From NCBI RefSeq assembly GCF_001043055.1, contig NZ_JYLF01000012.1:62001-126000 (forward strand): DNA of 64,000 bases, read 5' to 3'. Below are positions 32,898-40,916 of the stretch, one piece after another (position 1 is the first letter of the stretch; every line of letters begins with the position of its first letter). The notes beneath the pieces are model-generated. The model was not told where the DNA came from and did not search any database. It saw nothing but the letters and a program-made list of their open reading frames with translations. The position numbers and the translations under genes are program-made. This DNA is from Pseudomonas weihenstephanensis (GTDB lineage Bacteria > Pseudomonadota > Gammaproteobacteria > Pseudomonadales > Pseudomonadaceae).

Positions 32898-33299
32898 ATG
32901 CATCCGCTTGCTCGCATCACCCTGCTCAGTTTCGCGTTAGGCCTGAGCGCCTGTGCGGTTCATCAGCCTTCGGATCAAACCGCCCCGACCACGCCAGCCC
33001 CGGTGCCGCAACCGTCGTCGCAGCCGGCTGGCAAGCCGTTGCCGGACATGCCGATTCCCAAGCCGCCAAAGCCATTGCCACGCACCTCGGCGACCTTTGC
33101 ACCGCCACCCGGCGGGCCGAGTCATTGGGATGCGCGCTTGGGCGTTTATGTGCTTGAAGAGCAACCCGACACGTTCTACCGCCAGCGCACCTATTACCGC
33201 TGGAGCAACGGCTGGAGCCGCTCCGTCAGCCCGAACGGGCCGTGGGAAGAGACTGATATCAGTGGTGTACCGCCGGGCTTGAGCCGGCAGTTCAAGTAA
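32898..33299 (+). CDS. Small Pro-rich lipoprotein
   Basis: The 133-residue product has a lipoprotein signal with lipobox LSAC (cleavage before Cys, about residue 18), a long Pro/Ala/Gln-rich segment (about 22-70) and a compact C-terminal aromatic domain (HWDARLGVYVLEEQPDTFYRQRTYYRWSNGW). It is likely anchored in the outer membrane. The ATG at 32898 was chosen because the lipobox then sits at the proper distance. I do not know its function; the position behind ccmI may be incidental. Confidence 0.8.
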   Translation: MHPLARITLLSFALGLSACAVHQPSDQTAPTTPAPVPQPSSQPAGKPLPDMPIPKPPKPLPRTSATFAPPPGGPSHWDARLGVYVLEEQPDTFYRQRTYYRWSNGWSRSVSPNGPWEETDISGVPPGLSRQFK

Positions 33300-33309
33300 A
33301 AACCGGTCA

Positions 33310-33341
33310 CTGGCACTGAAGGTAAATACCTTCAGTGCCAG
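33310..33341. terminator. Perfect 15-bp hairpin after the lipoprotein gene
   Basis: CTGGCACTGAAGGTA and its exact complement TACCTTCAGTGCCAG are separated by two bases, 10 bases past the stop codon. There is no T-run, so it is either a transcript-end hairpin or a small inverted repeat. Confidence 0.6.
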
Positions 33342-33591
33342 CGCTTGGCGCTGTTTGTCCATCCACCCTGTTGCCCGCTATCAAATATGGCCCTTAGATG
33401 GGTGGTTGGGGCGTACTTAAATTGATCATTGAATACCGTCATCTGAAGGGGCTGGAGGGACGGTTGTAGTTTGGATTAACCGCGAGTGTTATTAGATTAA
33501 AAACGTATTAAAAGCTGTCAGCTCTAACAGTGTACGCCCCTCTCATTGCCCTCTAGATTTAAATGACTTTCCCCTCAAAGAGGCAATCAAT

Positions 33592-33885
33592 ATGAATCGT
33601 TTAATGTGCGTAATGGTATTCCCGATCTTGATGCTGGGCGTACAGCAGATGGCGGTTGCTGATGAGTGCATGGATGCTTGGTATATAAGCAGCGCTGAGG
33701 AAAGTTGTAGGATCGTGAATGCGGAGATTACGAAAAACGAAAAAACAGGAAAAGAACAGTGCTATGTCAACGCTAGATGTACGCTTCATGTCGGCAAATA
33801 CTCTAACCCCACTTCTGGCTACTATGAACCTTCCGATGTGCCAAAACTTGAAAATATCAAGGGTGAACTTAGCGTCGGGAAATAA
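33592..33885 (+). CDS. Small secreted Cys-containing hypothetical protein
   Basis: The 97-residue product begins with a signal peptide (MNRLMCVMVFPILMLGVQQMAVA, cleavage after AVA) and a mature part with four Cys (DECMDAW, ESCRIVN, EQCYVN, ARCTLH), suggesting two disulfides in the periplasm or outside. I do not recognise the family. The gene and the 200 bases before it are distinctly AT-richer than the neighbours and codon use is unlike the housekeeping genes around, consistent with recent acquisition. An AGAGG ribosome site (33578-33582) supports the start. Confidence 0.7.
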   Translation: MNRLMCVMVFPILMLGVQQMAVADECMDAWYISSAEESCRIVNAEITKNEKTGKEQCYVNARCTLHVGKYSNPTSGYYEPSDVPKLENIKGELSVGK

Positions 33886-33984
33886 GTGCCTTGTGGGGTT
33901 GGATGTTAGAGGTGGGGTGAACCACGCCATGAGCGCGTGATTGATACACGTTGACGCGGTGCGCCCGCACTGTGCTTTAGGCAA

Positions 33985-35925
33985 TCACGCCTCTTTACTC
34001 GAACTTCGCACTGCGCGTTTAGGCTTGGTTTTGGCCGTGGAGCTTTTGCGTTTTTTCTTCCAGGCCGGTGCGCCGCCTGCCGGGCTGGCAGGCCCGCTGA
34101 TGGTCATTTGCAGGCCGCTGCACCGCTCGATGTGCTTGCTCATCCACGCCGCCTGCTTGGAGACAAAGGTCTCAAGGCTCATTTCACCGCTTTGCACCAT
34201 GTCCAGTGCTTGCTCCCAGATGGCGGTGGTGCCCGGATCGGCGATGGCGCGCGGCACCGCGTCGATCAGGCTGAAGGCGGGCGCAGTGGCGGCCAGCGCT
34301 TTGCCGTTTTTGCTCAGGTAGCCGCGGTCCAGCAAGCCTTGAATGATGCCGGCGCGGGTGGCTTCGGTGCCGATCCCGGTGGTGTCCTTGAGTTTTTGCT
34401 TGAGCAGCGGGTCTTGCACCAGCTTGGCGACGTTTTTCATGGCCTTGATCAAATCGCCCTCGGTGAAGGGTTTGGGCGGTTGGGTCCACAGGTCTTTGAG
34501 CAGCACGTCGGTAATCGCACAATCCAGACCTTCGCGCAGCAGGGGCAGCGGCTGCGGCGCCGGGGCTTGGCCTTTGGCGGGGGCCAGGGCGTGGGGCAGT
34601 GCGCGTTTCCAGCCGGGTTCAACGATTTGTTTGCCCACTGCGCGCAAGGCCTGGCCCGCGCAATCGAAATCGGCCTGGGTGCGGTCGTACTCATGATTGG
34701 GCAAGAATTGCGCCAGATAACGTGCGCGTATCAACGTATAGACAGCCCTCGGTTTGCCCGTCAGACGTTCAAGGTTTTTGGCTGCCGCCGTGGGGATGAT
34801 GCCGTGGTGAGCGCTGACTTTGGCGTCGTTCCAGGCCCGTGAGCGGCGTTGAGGGTCCAGATGAGTGGCTAATGCGCCAAGGCTGGGGTCGGCCTGCTGC
34901 AACGCGTGGAGGATGGACGCGGCCTCAGCGTGCTGGCTTTGTGGCAAGTAGCCACAATCGCTGCGCGGGTAGGTGATGACTTTGTAGGTTTCGTACAGCG
35001 ACTGGGCGATGTCGAGGGTTTCTTGGGCGCCCAGCCCCAGCTTTTTTGAACACACTTCTTGCAACGTCCCGAGGTCGAAGGGCAGCGGCGCGACTTCGCG
35101 CATGCGCTCTGTGCGCAGGTTGACCACGCGTGCCTGGCTGGCGTTTTGCATCGCCGTGGCGGCCTGCCGGGCGTGAGCCTGATTCAGGCAGCGGTCCTGT
35201 TCGTCACAGGTGTGCGGGTCGGCGCGCCATTGCGCGGTGAACACTTGGCTGTCGTGCTTGAGGTGTACCTCAATGGCCCAGTACGCCACGGGCACGAAGT
35301 CGCTGATGCTGCGGTCGCGGTCGACCACCAGGCGCAAGGTCGGGGTTTGTACGCGACCCACCGGCAGCACGCCCTGATAACCGGATTGACGCCCCAGCAG
35401 GGTAAACAGACGGCTCATGTTCATGCCGATCAGCCAGTCGGCGCGCGAGCGTCCCAGTGCGCTGTGGTACAGGTTGAAGGTCTCTGCACCGGGTTTGAGT
35501 GCGGCCAGCGCTTTACGAATGGAAGCGTCGTCCAGCGCAGACAGCCACAAGCGTTGAATCGGGCCGCGATACCGGCAGTGATCGACCAGTTCGCGGGCGA
35601 TCATTTCGCCTTCGCGGTCGGCGTCGGTCGCGATCACCAGTTCGCTGGCTTCACCCAGCAGACGCTTGACGGCTTTGAACTGGCTGGCGGTTTTGGGTTT
35701 GACCCGCATCTTCCATTTATCCGGAATGATCGGCAGGTCGGCCAGCACCCAGCGCTTGTAGCGCTCGTCGTAGGCGTCTGGCGGGGCGGTTTCGAGCAAG
35801 TGGCCAATGCACCAGGTAACGGTGGCGTTAGGCCCCGTCCAGCAGCCATCGCCGCGTCGGCTGGCGCCGAGCACGGCCGCAATATCCTTGGCCTGGGAAG
35901 GTTTTTCACACAAAAACAGCCGCAT
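33985..35925 (-). CDS. topB: DNA topoisomerase III
   Basis: A type IA topoisomerase that decatenates DNA through a covalent 5'-phosphotyrosine. The 646-residue product has the N-terminal Toprim domain (MRLFLCEKPSQAKDIAAVLG; IATDADREGEMIARELVDH with the metal-binding acidic residues), and the active-site segment VITYPRSDCGYLP containing the catalytic Tyr. The basic C-terminal tail (KKKRKSSTAKTKPKRAVRSSSK) takes the place of zinc fingers, as usual for TopB. No obvious operon partners. Confidence 0.95.
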   Translation of the reverse strand: MRLFLCEKPSQAKDIAAVLGASRRGDGCWTGPNATVTWCIGHLLETAPPDAYDERYKRWVLADLPIIPDKWKMRVKPKTASQFKAVKRLLGEASELVIATDADREGEMIARELVDHCRYRGPIQRLWLSALDDASIRKALAALKPGAETFNLYHSALGRSRADWLIGMNMSRLFTLLGRQSGYQGVLPVGRVQTPTLRLVVDRDRSISDFVPVAYWAIEVHLKHDSQVFTAQWRADPHTCDEQDRCLNQAHARQAATAMQNASQARVVNLRTERMREVAPLPFDLGTLQEVCSKKLGLGAQETLDIAQSLYETYKVITYPRSDCGYLPQSQHAEAASILHALQQADPSLGALATHLDPQRRSRAWNDAKVSAHHGIIPTAAAKNLERLTGKPRAVYTLIRARYLAQFLPNHEYDRTQADFDCAGQALRAVGKQIVEPGWKRALPHALAPAKGQAPAPQPLPLLREGLDCAITDVLLKDLWTQPPKPFTEGDLIKAMKNVAKLVQDPLLKQKLKDTTGIGTEATRAGIIQGLLDRGYLSKNGKALAATAPAFSLIDAVPRAIADPGTTAIWEQALDMVQSGEMSLETFVSKQAAWMSKHIERCSGLQMTISGPASPAGGAPAWKKKRKSSTAKTKPKRAVRSSSKEA

Positions 35926-36036
35926 CGCTTCACTCGTTCATGCTGCGCAGAAGGTGCACAGCATGGCAGAGATTAAAACGAGAGCAACTGTTTTTACTGT
36001 GTTTATGTACAGCTTGTTGCGGTGTGCGTTAAGTCA

Positions 36037-36098
36037 CGTCGCCGCTGTCGAGGGACTTTACGACGGCTTCGCCGCCGCACGCAGCTTTCGGCAGCGGC
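36037..36098. repeat. REP-like inverted repeat
   Basis: GTCGCCGCTG near 36040 and CAGCGGCGAC near 36092 form the outer arms around about 38 bases with further GC-rich pairing (CGACGGCTTCGCCGCC). It lies in the 210-base gap between topB (upstream side) and the end of the sulfate-binding protein gene. Similar GCAGCGGCGAC-type hairpins occur at 43412 and 53821. Confidence 0.55.
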
Positions 36099-36135
36099 GA
36101 CGCGGGTGCGGATTTGCGACCCAGGCTGGGTCGGG

Positions 36136-37137
36136 TTACTTGGCCGGGTAGATCTGATCAAAGACCCCGCCGTCGTTGAAGTAGGTTTTTTGCACGTCAC
36201 GCCAGTTGCCGAAGGTTTTTTCCACCGACAGGAAGTCAACTTTCGGGAAGCGGTCCTGGTATTTAGCCAGCACGGCCGGGTCACGTGGGCGCAAGTAGTT
36301 GTTGGCGGCGATTTGCTGACCTTCAGGCGACCACAGGTATTTGAGATAAGCCTCGGCCACCGCACGCGTGCCTTTTTTGTCGACCACTTTATCGACCACG
36401 GCCACCGGCGGCTCAGCTTCGGCCGACACGCTTGGGTAGATCACTTCGAACTGGTCACGACCAAATTCGCGGGCAATCATTTCGGCTTCGTTTTCGAAGG
36501 TCACCAATACGTCGCCGATCTGGTTGGTCATGAACGTGGTGGTGGCCGCACGGCCGCCGGTGTCCAGAACCGGTACGTGGGCGAACAGCTTGCCAACGAA
36601 GTCCCGGGCCTTGGTTTCGTCCCCGCCGTTTTTCAGCACGTAGCCCCATGCCGAGAGGAAGGTGTAACGACCATTACCGGACGTTTTGGGGTTGGGCACG
36701 ATGACTTCAACGCCATCTTTGACCAGGTCTGACCAGTCTTTCAGCGCTTTTGGATTGCCTTTGCGCACGATGAAAACCGTGGCGGAGGTGAACGGCGCGC
36801 TGTTGTCGGGCAGCAGCGTGACCCAGTTTTCAGGCACCAGCTTGCCGTTGTCTGCCAGGGCGTTGATGTCGGTGGCCATGTTCATGGTGATGACGTCAGC
36901 GGGCAGACCGTCGATGACCGAGCGCGCTTGCTTGCTGGAGCCGCCAAACGACATTTGAATGTTCTGTTTTTCTGTGTGCTCGGCTTCCCAGTGTTTCTGG
37001 AAAGCCGGGTTGTATTCCTTGTAGAAGTCGCGCATGACGTCGTACGAAACGTTCAGCAGCGGCTTGGGCGCGGCGTGGGCAACACCGATAAAGGTCAGGC
37101 TTGCGGCCAGGACAGAAGCGCTAAAAAGTTTTTTCAC
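36136..37137 (-). CDS. sbp: Periplasmic sulfate-binding protein
   Basis: The 333-residue product has a signal peptide (KKLFSASVLAASLTFIGVAHA) and the class of periplasmic receptors that feed the sulfate/thiosulfate ABC importer. Signatures include LLNVSYDVMRDFYKEYN, QMSFGGSSKQARSVIDGLPADVITMN and NPKTSGNGRYTFLSAWGYVL, matching Sbp/CysP. No cysT/cysW/cysA genes lie in the window on either side, so it is a stand-alone copy or the edge of a dispersed system. Confidence 0.93.
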   Translation of the reverse strand: MKKLFSASVLAASLTFIGVAHAAPKPLLNVSYDVMRDFYKEYNPAFQKHWEAEHTEKQNIQMSFGGSSKQARSVIDGLPADVITMNMATDINALADNGKLVPENWVTLLPDNSAPFTSATVFIVRKGNPKALKDWSDLVKDGVEVIVPNPKTSGNGRYTFLSAWGYVLKNGGDETKARDFVGKLFAHVPVLDTGGRAATTTFMTNQIGDVLVTFENEAEMIAREFGRDQFEVIYPSVSAEAEPPVAVVDKVVDKKGTRAVAEAYLKYLWSPEGQQIAANNYLRPRDPAVLAKYQDRFPKVDFLSVEKTFGNWRDVQKTYFNDGGVFDQIYPAK

Positions 37138-37230
37138 GGCTCATTCCTTGTTATAGGGGGCAAATGGGGCAATTTGCCAGCAACTATAGCTGCTGGCGCT
37201 TAGTGCTTAAAAGATTAAAAAAAGCTTTGC

Positions 37231-38052
37231 TTATGCATTTTTGGTGAATAACGCGTTACCGCATCGCGAGCAAAACGAGGCCGTGGGTTCGTGGCGTTCT
37301 TTCTTGCAGGTGGGGCAGCTGTGCTTGAGTTGCTCACCGCGCATGGCATTGGCCAGTTCGGCGGTGAAAATACCGGTGGGCACGGCAATGATCGAGTAAC
37401 CGGTGATCATCACCAGCGCCGAGATGATTTGCCCGACCGGGGTTTTGGGCACGATGTCACCGAAGCCCACAGTGGTGAGGGTGACGATAGCCCAATAGAT
37501 ACTGATTGGAATGCTGGTGAAGCCGTTTTCGGGCCCTTCGACCACGTACATCAGGGTGCCAAACACGGTGACGAGCGTGGAAACACTGACCAGAAAGACG
37601 ATGATTTTTTGCTTGCTGCCTCGTAACGCCGAGAGCAGGTAATTGGCCTGACTCAAGTAAGGGGCAAGCTTGAGCACGCGAAAGATTCGTAGCATGCGGA
37701 TGATACGAATAATCAGCAGGTACTGTGCGTCGCTGTAATAGATCGCCAGGATGCCGGGCACAATGGCCAGCAAATCCACCAGCCCGTAAAAGCTGAAGGC
37801 GTAGCGCAGGGGTTTGGGCGAGCAATACAGGCGCAAGCCGTATTCAACCGCAAATACGAAGGTGAAGCCCCATTCGATATAGGCCAGCACGCTGGCGTAG
37901 TCGCGATGAATGCTGTCGATGCTGTCGAGTATCACCACCACCAGACTGCACAGAATGATCAGCAGCAGCGTGGTATCGAAACGGCGTCCGGCGGGTGTGT
38001 CGGCCTGAAAGACCATGACGTACAAACGCTGACGCCAATCGTTGTTATCCAT
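37231..38052 (-). CDS. Voltage-gated potassium-channel-like ion transporter
   Basis: The 273-residue product has six membrane segments, an S4-like helix with repeated Arg (RIIRMLRIFRVLKLAPYL), a pore loop with the K+ selectivity filter TLTTVGFGDIVP and a C-terminal zinc-ribbon-like pair of CxxC motifs (SCPTCKKER and FCSRCGNALF). It fits the bacterial KCNQ/Kv-type family. The ribbon implies a metal-bound cytoplasmic tail. The downstream neighbour sbp and the upstream urea transporter are probably unrelated. Confidence 0.9.
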   Translation of the reverse strand: MDNNDWRQRLYVMVFQADTPAGRRFDTTLLLIILCSLVVVILDSIDSIHRDYASVLAYIEWGFTFVFAVEYGLRLYCSPKPLRYAFSFYGLVDLLAIVPGILAIYYSDAQYLLIIRIIRMLRIFRVLKLAPYLSQANYLLSALRGSKQKIIVFLVSVSTLVTVFGTLMYVVEGPENGFTSIPISIYWAIVTLTTVGFGDIVPKTPVGQIISALVMITGYSIIAVPTGIFTAELANAMRGEQLKHSCPTCKKERHEPTASFCSRCGNALFTKNA

Positions 38053-38091
38053 GTGGGTAGCTCGAATCTCAAAGGTAAGAAGATTCGTGGA

Positions 38092-38991
38092 TTAGCGTTC
38101 AATGCGCAACCCGGATCGCGCCCCCGCAGGCCTAATGATGCGAATGCTGGCGTGCACCAGCCAACAACTGAGAATAAAGGGCGCCGTCAGCGCAGGCAGG
38201 CCGAGGGCGGCGAAGCCGGGTGTCAGCAGCAGGGCCAGTGCAATGCCCGCCAGTGGCCGCCAGGGTTGGCGTGTGCCCTGGCTCAGGGCCAGTGCGGCGA
38301 GTGCGGCGTTGTAACCGCCCAACCCACTCAGCGCGGCCATCGGTTCGTGCTCAAGCAGACTAAAACCCAGGCCGGCCAGTGAACCTGCCAGCGCCCACAG
38401 CGCGGCACGCCAATGGCTGAGCCACAGCCCCATCACGATCAGCAGCCCGGCGATCGGTGACGGCAACAACATGACTTGGCCCAGGCCGCTGAACAGCCCT
38501 TGCAGCAGCGTGTGTGCAGTGACCGGCGGCGTGGCGCTCAGGCTGGCAGCGGGTGCGGCATTGAGACTGAGCAAGAGCCAGCCGAGCGCGACAAAGGGCG
38601 CGGTGTAGGCCATCAGGCTTTGATCGCGGTGGGCACGTTTGAGCCACTGATGAATCAGCATGGTACTCAGGCCAGCACTGGCGATGATCAGCAGCGGCAG
38701 CATGGGCGACCACGGCAGTTGATGGCTCAGCAACAAGCCCAGTAATACGCCGTTGTAGCTGTAAAGCCCGGCCTGACGCTGGGCTTTCGGGTAGCCGCGC
38801 CGCTGGGCGGTTAACAGACCGCTCAGACCGCCGAGCAGGGCGCCGCCGACCAGGGCGGGTGCGCTGACCACAATCGCGAGTAAGCAAAACACGCCACACA
38901 AGGGGTGACGTTGCAAAAAAATCTGGCTGAAACCGTTGCACAGAGCAGTCGCCCAATCCGGGCAATGCTGGCTGAGGGGGGAGGCGTGCAT
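38092..38991 (-). CDS. Urea transporter
   Basis: The 299-residue product is a hydrophobic protein with about ten membrane segments and the urea-channel family pattern, two structural halves each with an N-x-G/P-type loop (LYSYNGVLLGLLLS near residue 75 and LGGYNAALAALAL near residue 230). It belongs to the UT/Yut urea-channel family. It lies downstream of the glyoxylate genes; the ureide genes further on release urea, so the channel may handle that product. No urease genes are in the window. Confidence 0.88.
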   Translation of the reverse strand: MHASPLSQHCPDWATALCNGFSQIFLQRHPLCGVFCLLAIVVSAPALVGGALLGGLSGLLTAQRRGYPKAQRQAGLYSYNGVLLGLLLSHQLPWSPMLPLLIIASAGLSTMLIHQWLKRAHRDQSLMAYTAPFVALGWLLLSLNAAPAASLSATPPVTAHTLLQGLFSGLGQVMLLPSPIAGLLIVMGLWLSHWRAALWALAGSLAGLGFSLLEHEPMAALSGLGGYNAALAALALSQGTRQPWRPLAGIALALLLTPGFAALGLPALTAPFILSCWLVHASIRIIRPAGARSGLRIER

Positions 38992-39067
38992 GGTGGCGAC
39001 ACACTTCAGAGGCGGGTGAGAGGTGTAGCCGTTGCCCGAGGCGGGGCAGCGGCTATAAGCACAGCGA

Positions 39068-39958
39068 TTATTTGTCGCGGATCGAGAAGTTGGCCATGTG
39101 CTCCAGGCCCTTGATCAGCGCCGAGTGATCCCAGTTGCTGCCACCGATGGCGGCGCAGGTGCTGAACACTTGCTGGGCGTTGGCGGTGTTGGGCAGATTG
39201 ATGCCCAGCTCGCGCGCACCGGCCAGTGCCAGGTTGAGGTCCTTCTGATGCAGGCTGATGCGAAAGCCCGGATCGAAAGTGCCTTTGATCATGCGCTCGC
39301 CGTGCACTTCAAGGATCTTGGATGACGCAAAGCCGCCCATTAATGCCTCGCGCACTTTGGCGGGATCGGCGCCGTTCTTGGCAGCAAATACCAAGGCTTC
39401 AGCCACCGCCTGAATGTTCAGGGCGACGATGATCTGGTTCGCGACTTTGGCGGTTTGACCGTCGCCATTACCGCCGACCAGCGTGATGTTCTTGCCCATG
39501 CTTTGCAGCAGAGGCAGGGCACGCTGGAAGGTTTTTTCGTCACCGCCGACCATGATGCTCAGGGTGCCGGCCTTGGCACCGACTTCGCCGCCAGAGACAG
39601 GTGCGTCGAGGTACTGCGCGCCTTTTGCGTTGATTTTTTCGGCGAAGGCTTTGGTGGCGGTTGGCGAGATCGAGCTCATGTCGATCACCACTTTGTTGGG
39701 GCTAAGGCCCGCAGCAATCCCGTCTTCACGGAACAGCACGTCATCGACCTGCGGGGTGTCGGGCACCATCACGATGATGAATTCGGCTTCCTGGGCGACT
39801 TCTTTCGGGTTGGCCAGTGCGACGGCGCCCGCGGCAACCAGTTCGGCAGGGGCGGCACCGTGGTGAGTGGATAGGAACAGGCTGTGCCCGGCCTTTTGCA
39901 GGTTGCTGGCCATGGGTGAGCCCATGATCCCGGTGCCGATAAATCCGATTTTAGCCAT
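39068..39958 (-). CDS. glxR: Tartronate semialdehyde reductase (2-hydroxy-3-oxopropionate reductase)
   Basis: Reduces tartronate semialdehyde to D-glycerate. The 296-residue product has the NAD(P)-binding IGFIGTGIMGSPMASNL start, the substrate motif DAPVSGGEVGAKAGTLSIMVGG (3-hydroxyisobutyrate dehydrogenase family) and catalytic Lys in GQTAKVANQI. The ATG at 39958 is preceded by AAGAGG; a longer reading adds unconserved residues. It is third in the gcl-hyi-glxR set. Confidence 0.95.
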   Translation of the reverse strand: MAKIGFIGTGIMGSPMASNLQKAGHSLFLSTHHGAAPAELVAAGAVALANPKEVAQEAEFIIVMVPDTPQVDDVLFREDGIAAGLSPNKVVIDMSSISPTATKAFAEKINAKGAQYLDAPVSGGEVGAKAGTLSIMVGGDEKTFQRALPLLQSMGKNITLVGGNGDGQTAKVANQIIVALNIQAVAEALVFAAKNGADPAKVREALMGGFASSKILEVHGERMIKGTFDPGFRISLHQKDLNLALAGARELGINLPNTANAQQVFSTCAAIGGSNWDHSALIKGLEHMANFSIRDK

Positions 39959-40079
39959 GACAAATCCTCTTGTTTTTATTGGATGAACAGCCGTAGTCGC
40001 TGCCCAAGGTTGAGAAGGGCGGCGCAGCAACCTTTTAAAGGCTGCCCGCTTTGGCAGCGACGAAGAGTCGCGCTATCGC

Positions 40080-40862
40080 TTAAACCGCGTTATGCGTCTT
40101 GAGCCAATCCAGCCCGGCTTCCGTGCTGGTCAACGGTTTGTACTCGCAGCCGACCCAGCCCTGATAGCCAATGCGGTCCAGGTGTTCGAACAAGAAGCGG
40201 TAGTTGATCTCGCCGGTGCCCGGTTCGTGGCGCCCTGGGTTGTCGGCCAACTGGATATGGTTGATGTGTGGCAGGTGCGTTTGCATCGTGCGCGCCAGAT
40301 CACCTTCCATGACTTGCATGTGGTAGATGTCGTATTGCAGGAACAGGTTGGCGCTGCCCACTTTGTCCTGAATCGCCAGCGCCTGAGACGTGTTGTTCAG
40401 GTAGAAGCCCGGAATGTCGCGGGTGTTGATCGCTTCCATCACCAGCTTGATGCCCACCGCTTGCAGTTTGTCAGCGGCGTATTTGAGGTTGGTGACGAAA
40501 GTTTTTTCGATCACGGCCTCGTCAACGCCTTGTGGGCGAATACCCGCCAGGCAGTTGATCTGGTCGTTGCCCAACACTTGCGCGTAAGCGATGGCCAGGT
40601 CGACACCGGCACGGAACTCTTCAACACGGTCCGGCAGGCAGGCGATCCCGCGCTCCCCTTTGGCCCAATCACCGGCTGGCAAATTGAACAGCACTTGGGT
40701 CAGTTTGTTGGCATCGAGCTGCGCCTTGATATCGGCAGAGCTGTAGTCGTACGGAAACAGGTATTCAACGCCGTGGAAACCAGCGTTGGCAGCCGCTTGA
40801 AAACGGACAAGAAAATCCTGTTCGGTGAACAGCATGGACAGGTTGGCGGCAAAACGCGGCAT
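40080..40862 (-). CDS. hyi: Hydroxypyruvate isomerase
   Basis: Interconverts hydroxypyruvate and tartronate semialdehyde. The 260-residue product is a xylose-isomerase-like TIM barrel beginning MPRFAANLSMLFTEQDFLVRF, with metal/catalytic acidic residues in LVMEAINTRDIPGFYLN and the HINHIQLADNPGRHEPGTGEINY segment typical of Hyi. It lies between gcl and glxR, and a short CCCTCTCCC hairpin precedes it. Confidence 0.95.
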   Translation of the reverse strand: MPRFAANLSMLFTEQDFLVRFQAAANAGFHGVEYLFPYDYSSADIKAQLDANKLTQVLFNLPAGDWAKGERGIACLPDRVEEFRAGVDLAIAYAQVLGNDQINCLAGIRPQGVDEAVIEKTFVTNLKYAADKLQAVGIKLVMEAINTRDIPGFYLNNTSQALAIQDKVGSANLFLQYDIYHMQVMEGDLARTMQTHLPHINHIQLADNPGRHEPGTGEINYRFLFEHLDRIGYQGWVGCEYKPLTSTEAGLDWLKTHNAV

Positions 40863-40882
40863 GGCGAACTCCAGCTTTTGAG

Positions 40883-40903
40883 CCCTCTCCCTGTGGGAGA
40901 GGG
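40883..40903. repeat. Short perfect hairpin between gcl and hyi
   Basis: CCCTCTCCC-TGT-GGGAGAGGG, a 9-bp stem with 3-base loop, lies just after the gcl stop codon. A related motif occurs near 50326. It may be a small dispersed repeat or adjust transcript levels between gcl and hyi. Confidence 0.55.
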
Positions 40904-40916
40904 GCAGGACGATTAG

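Noticed and set aside
34108..34842. 244-codon plus-strand frame opposite topB
   Set aside because: Shadow of topB; no recognisable domain and no ribosome site.
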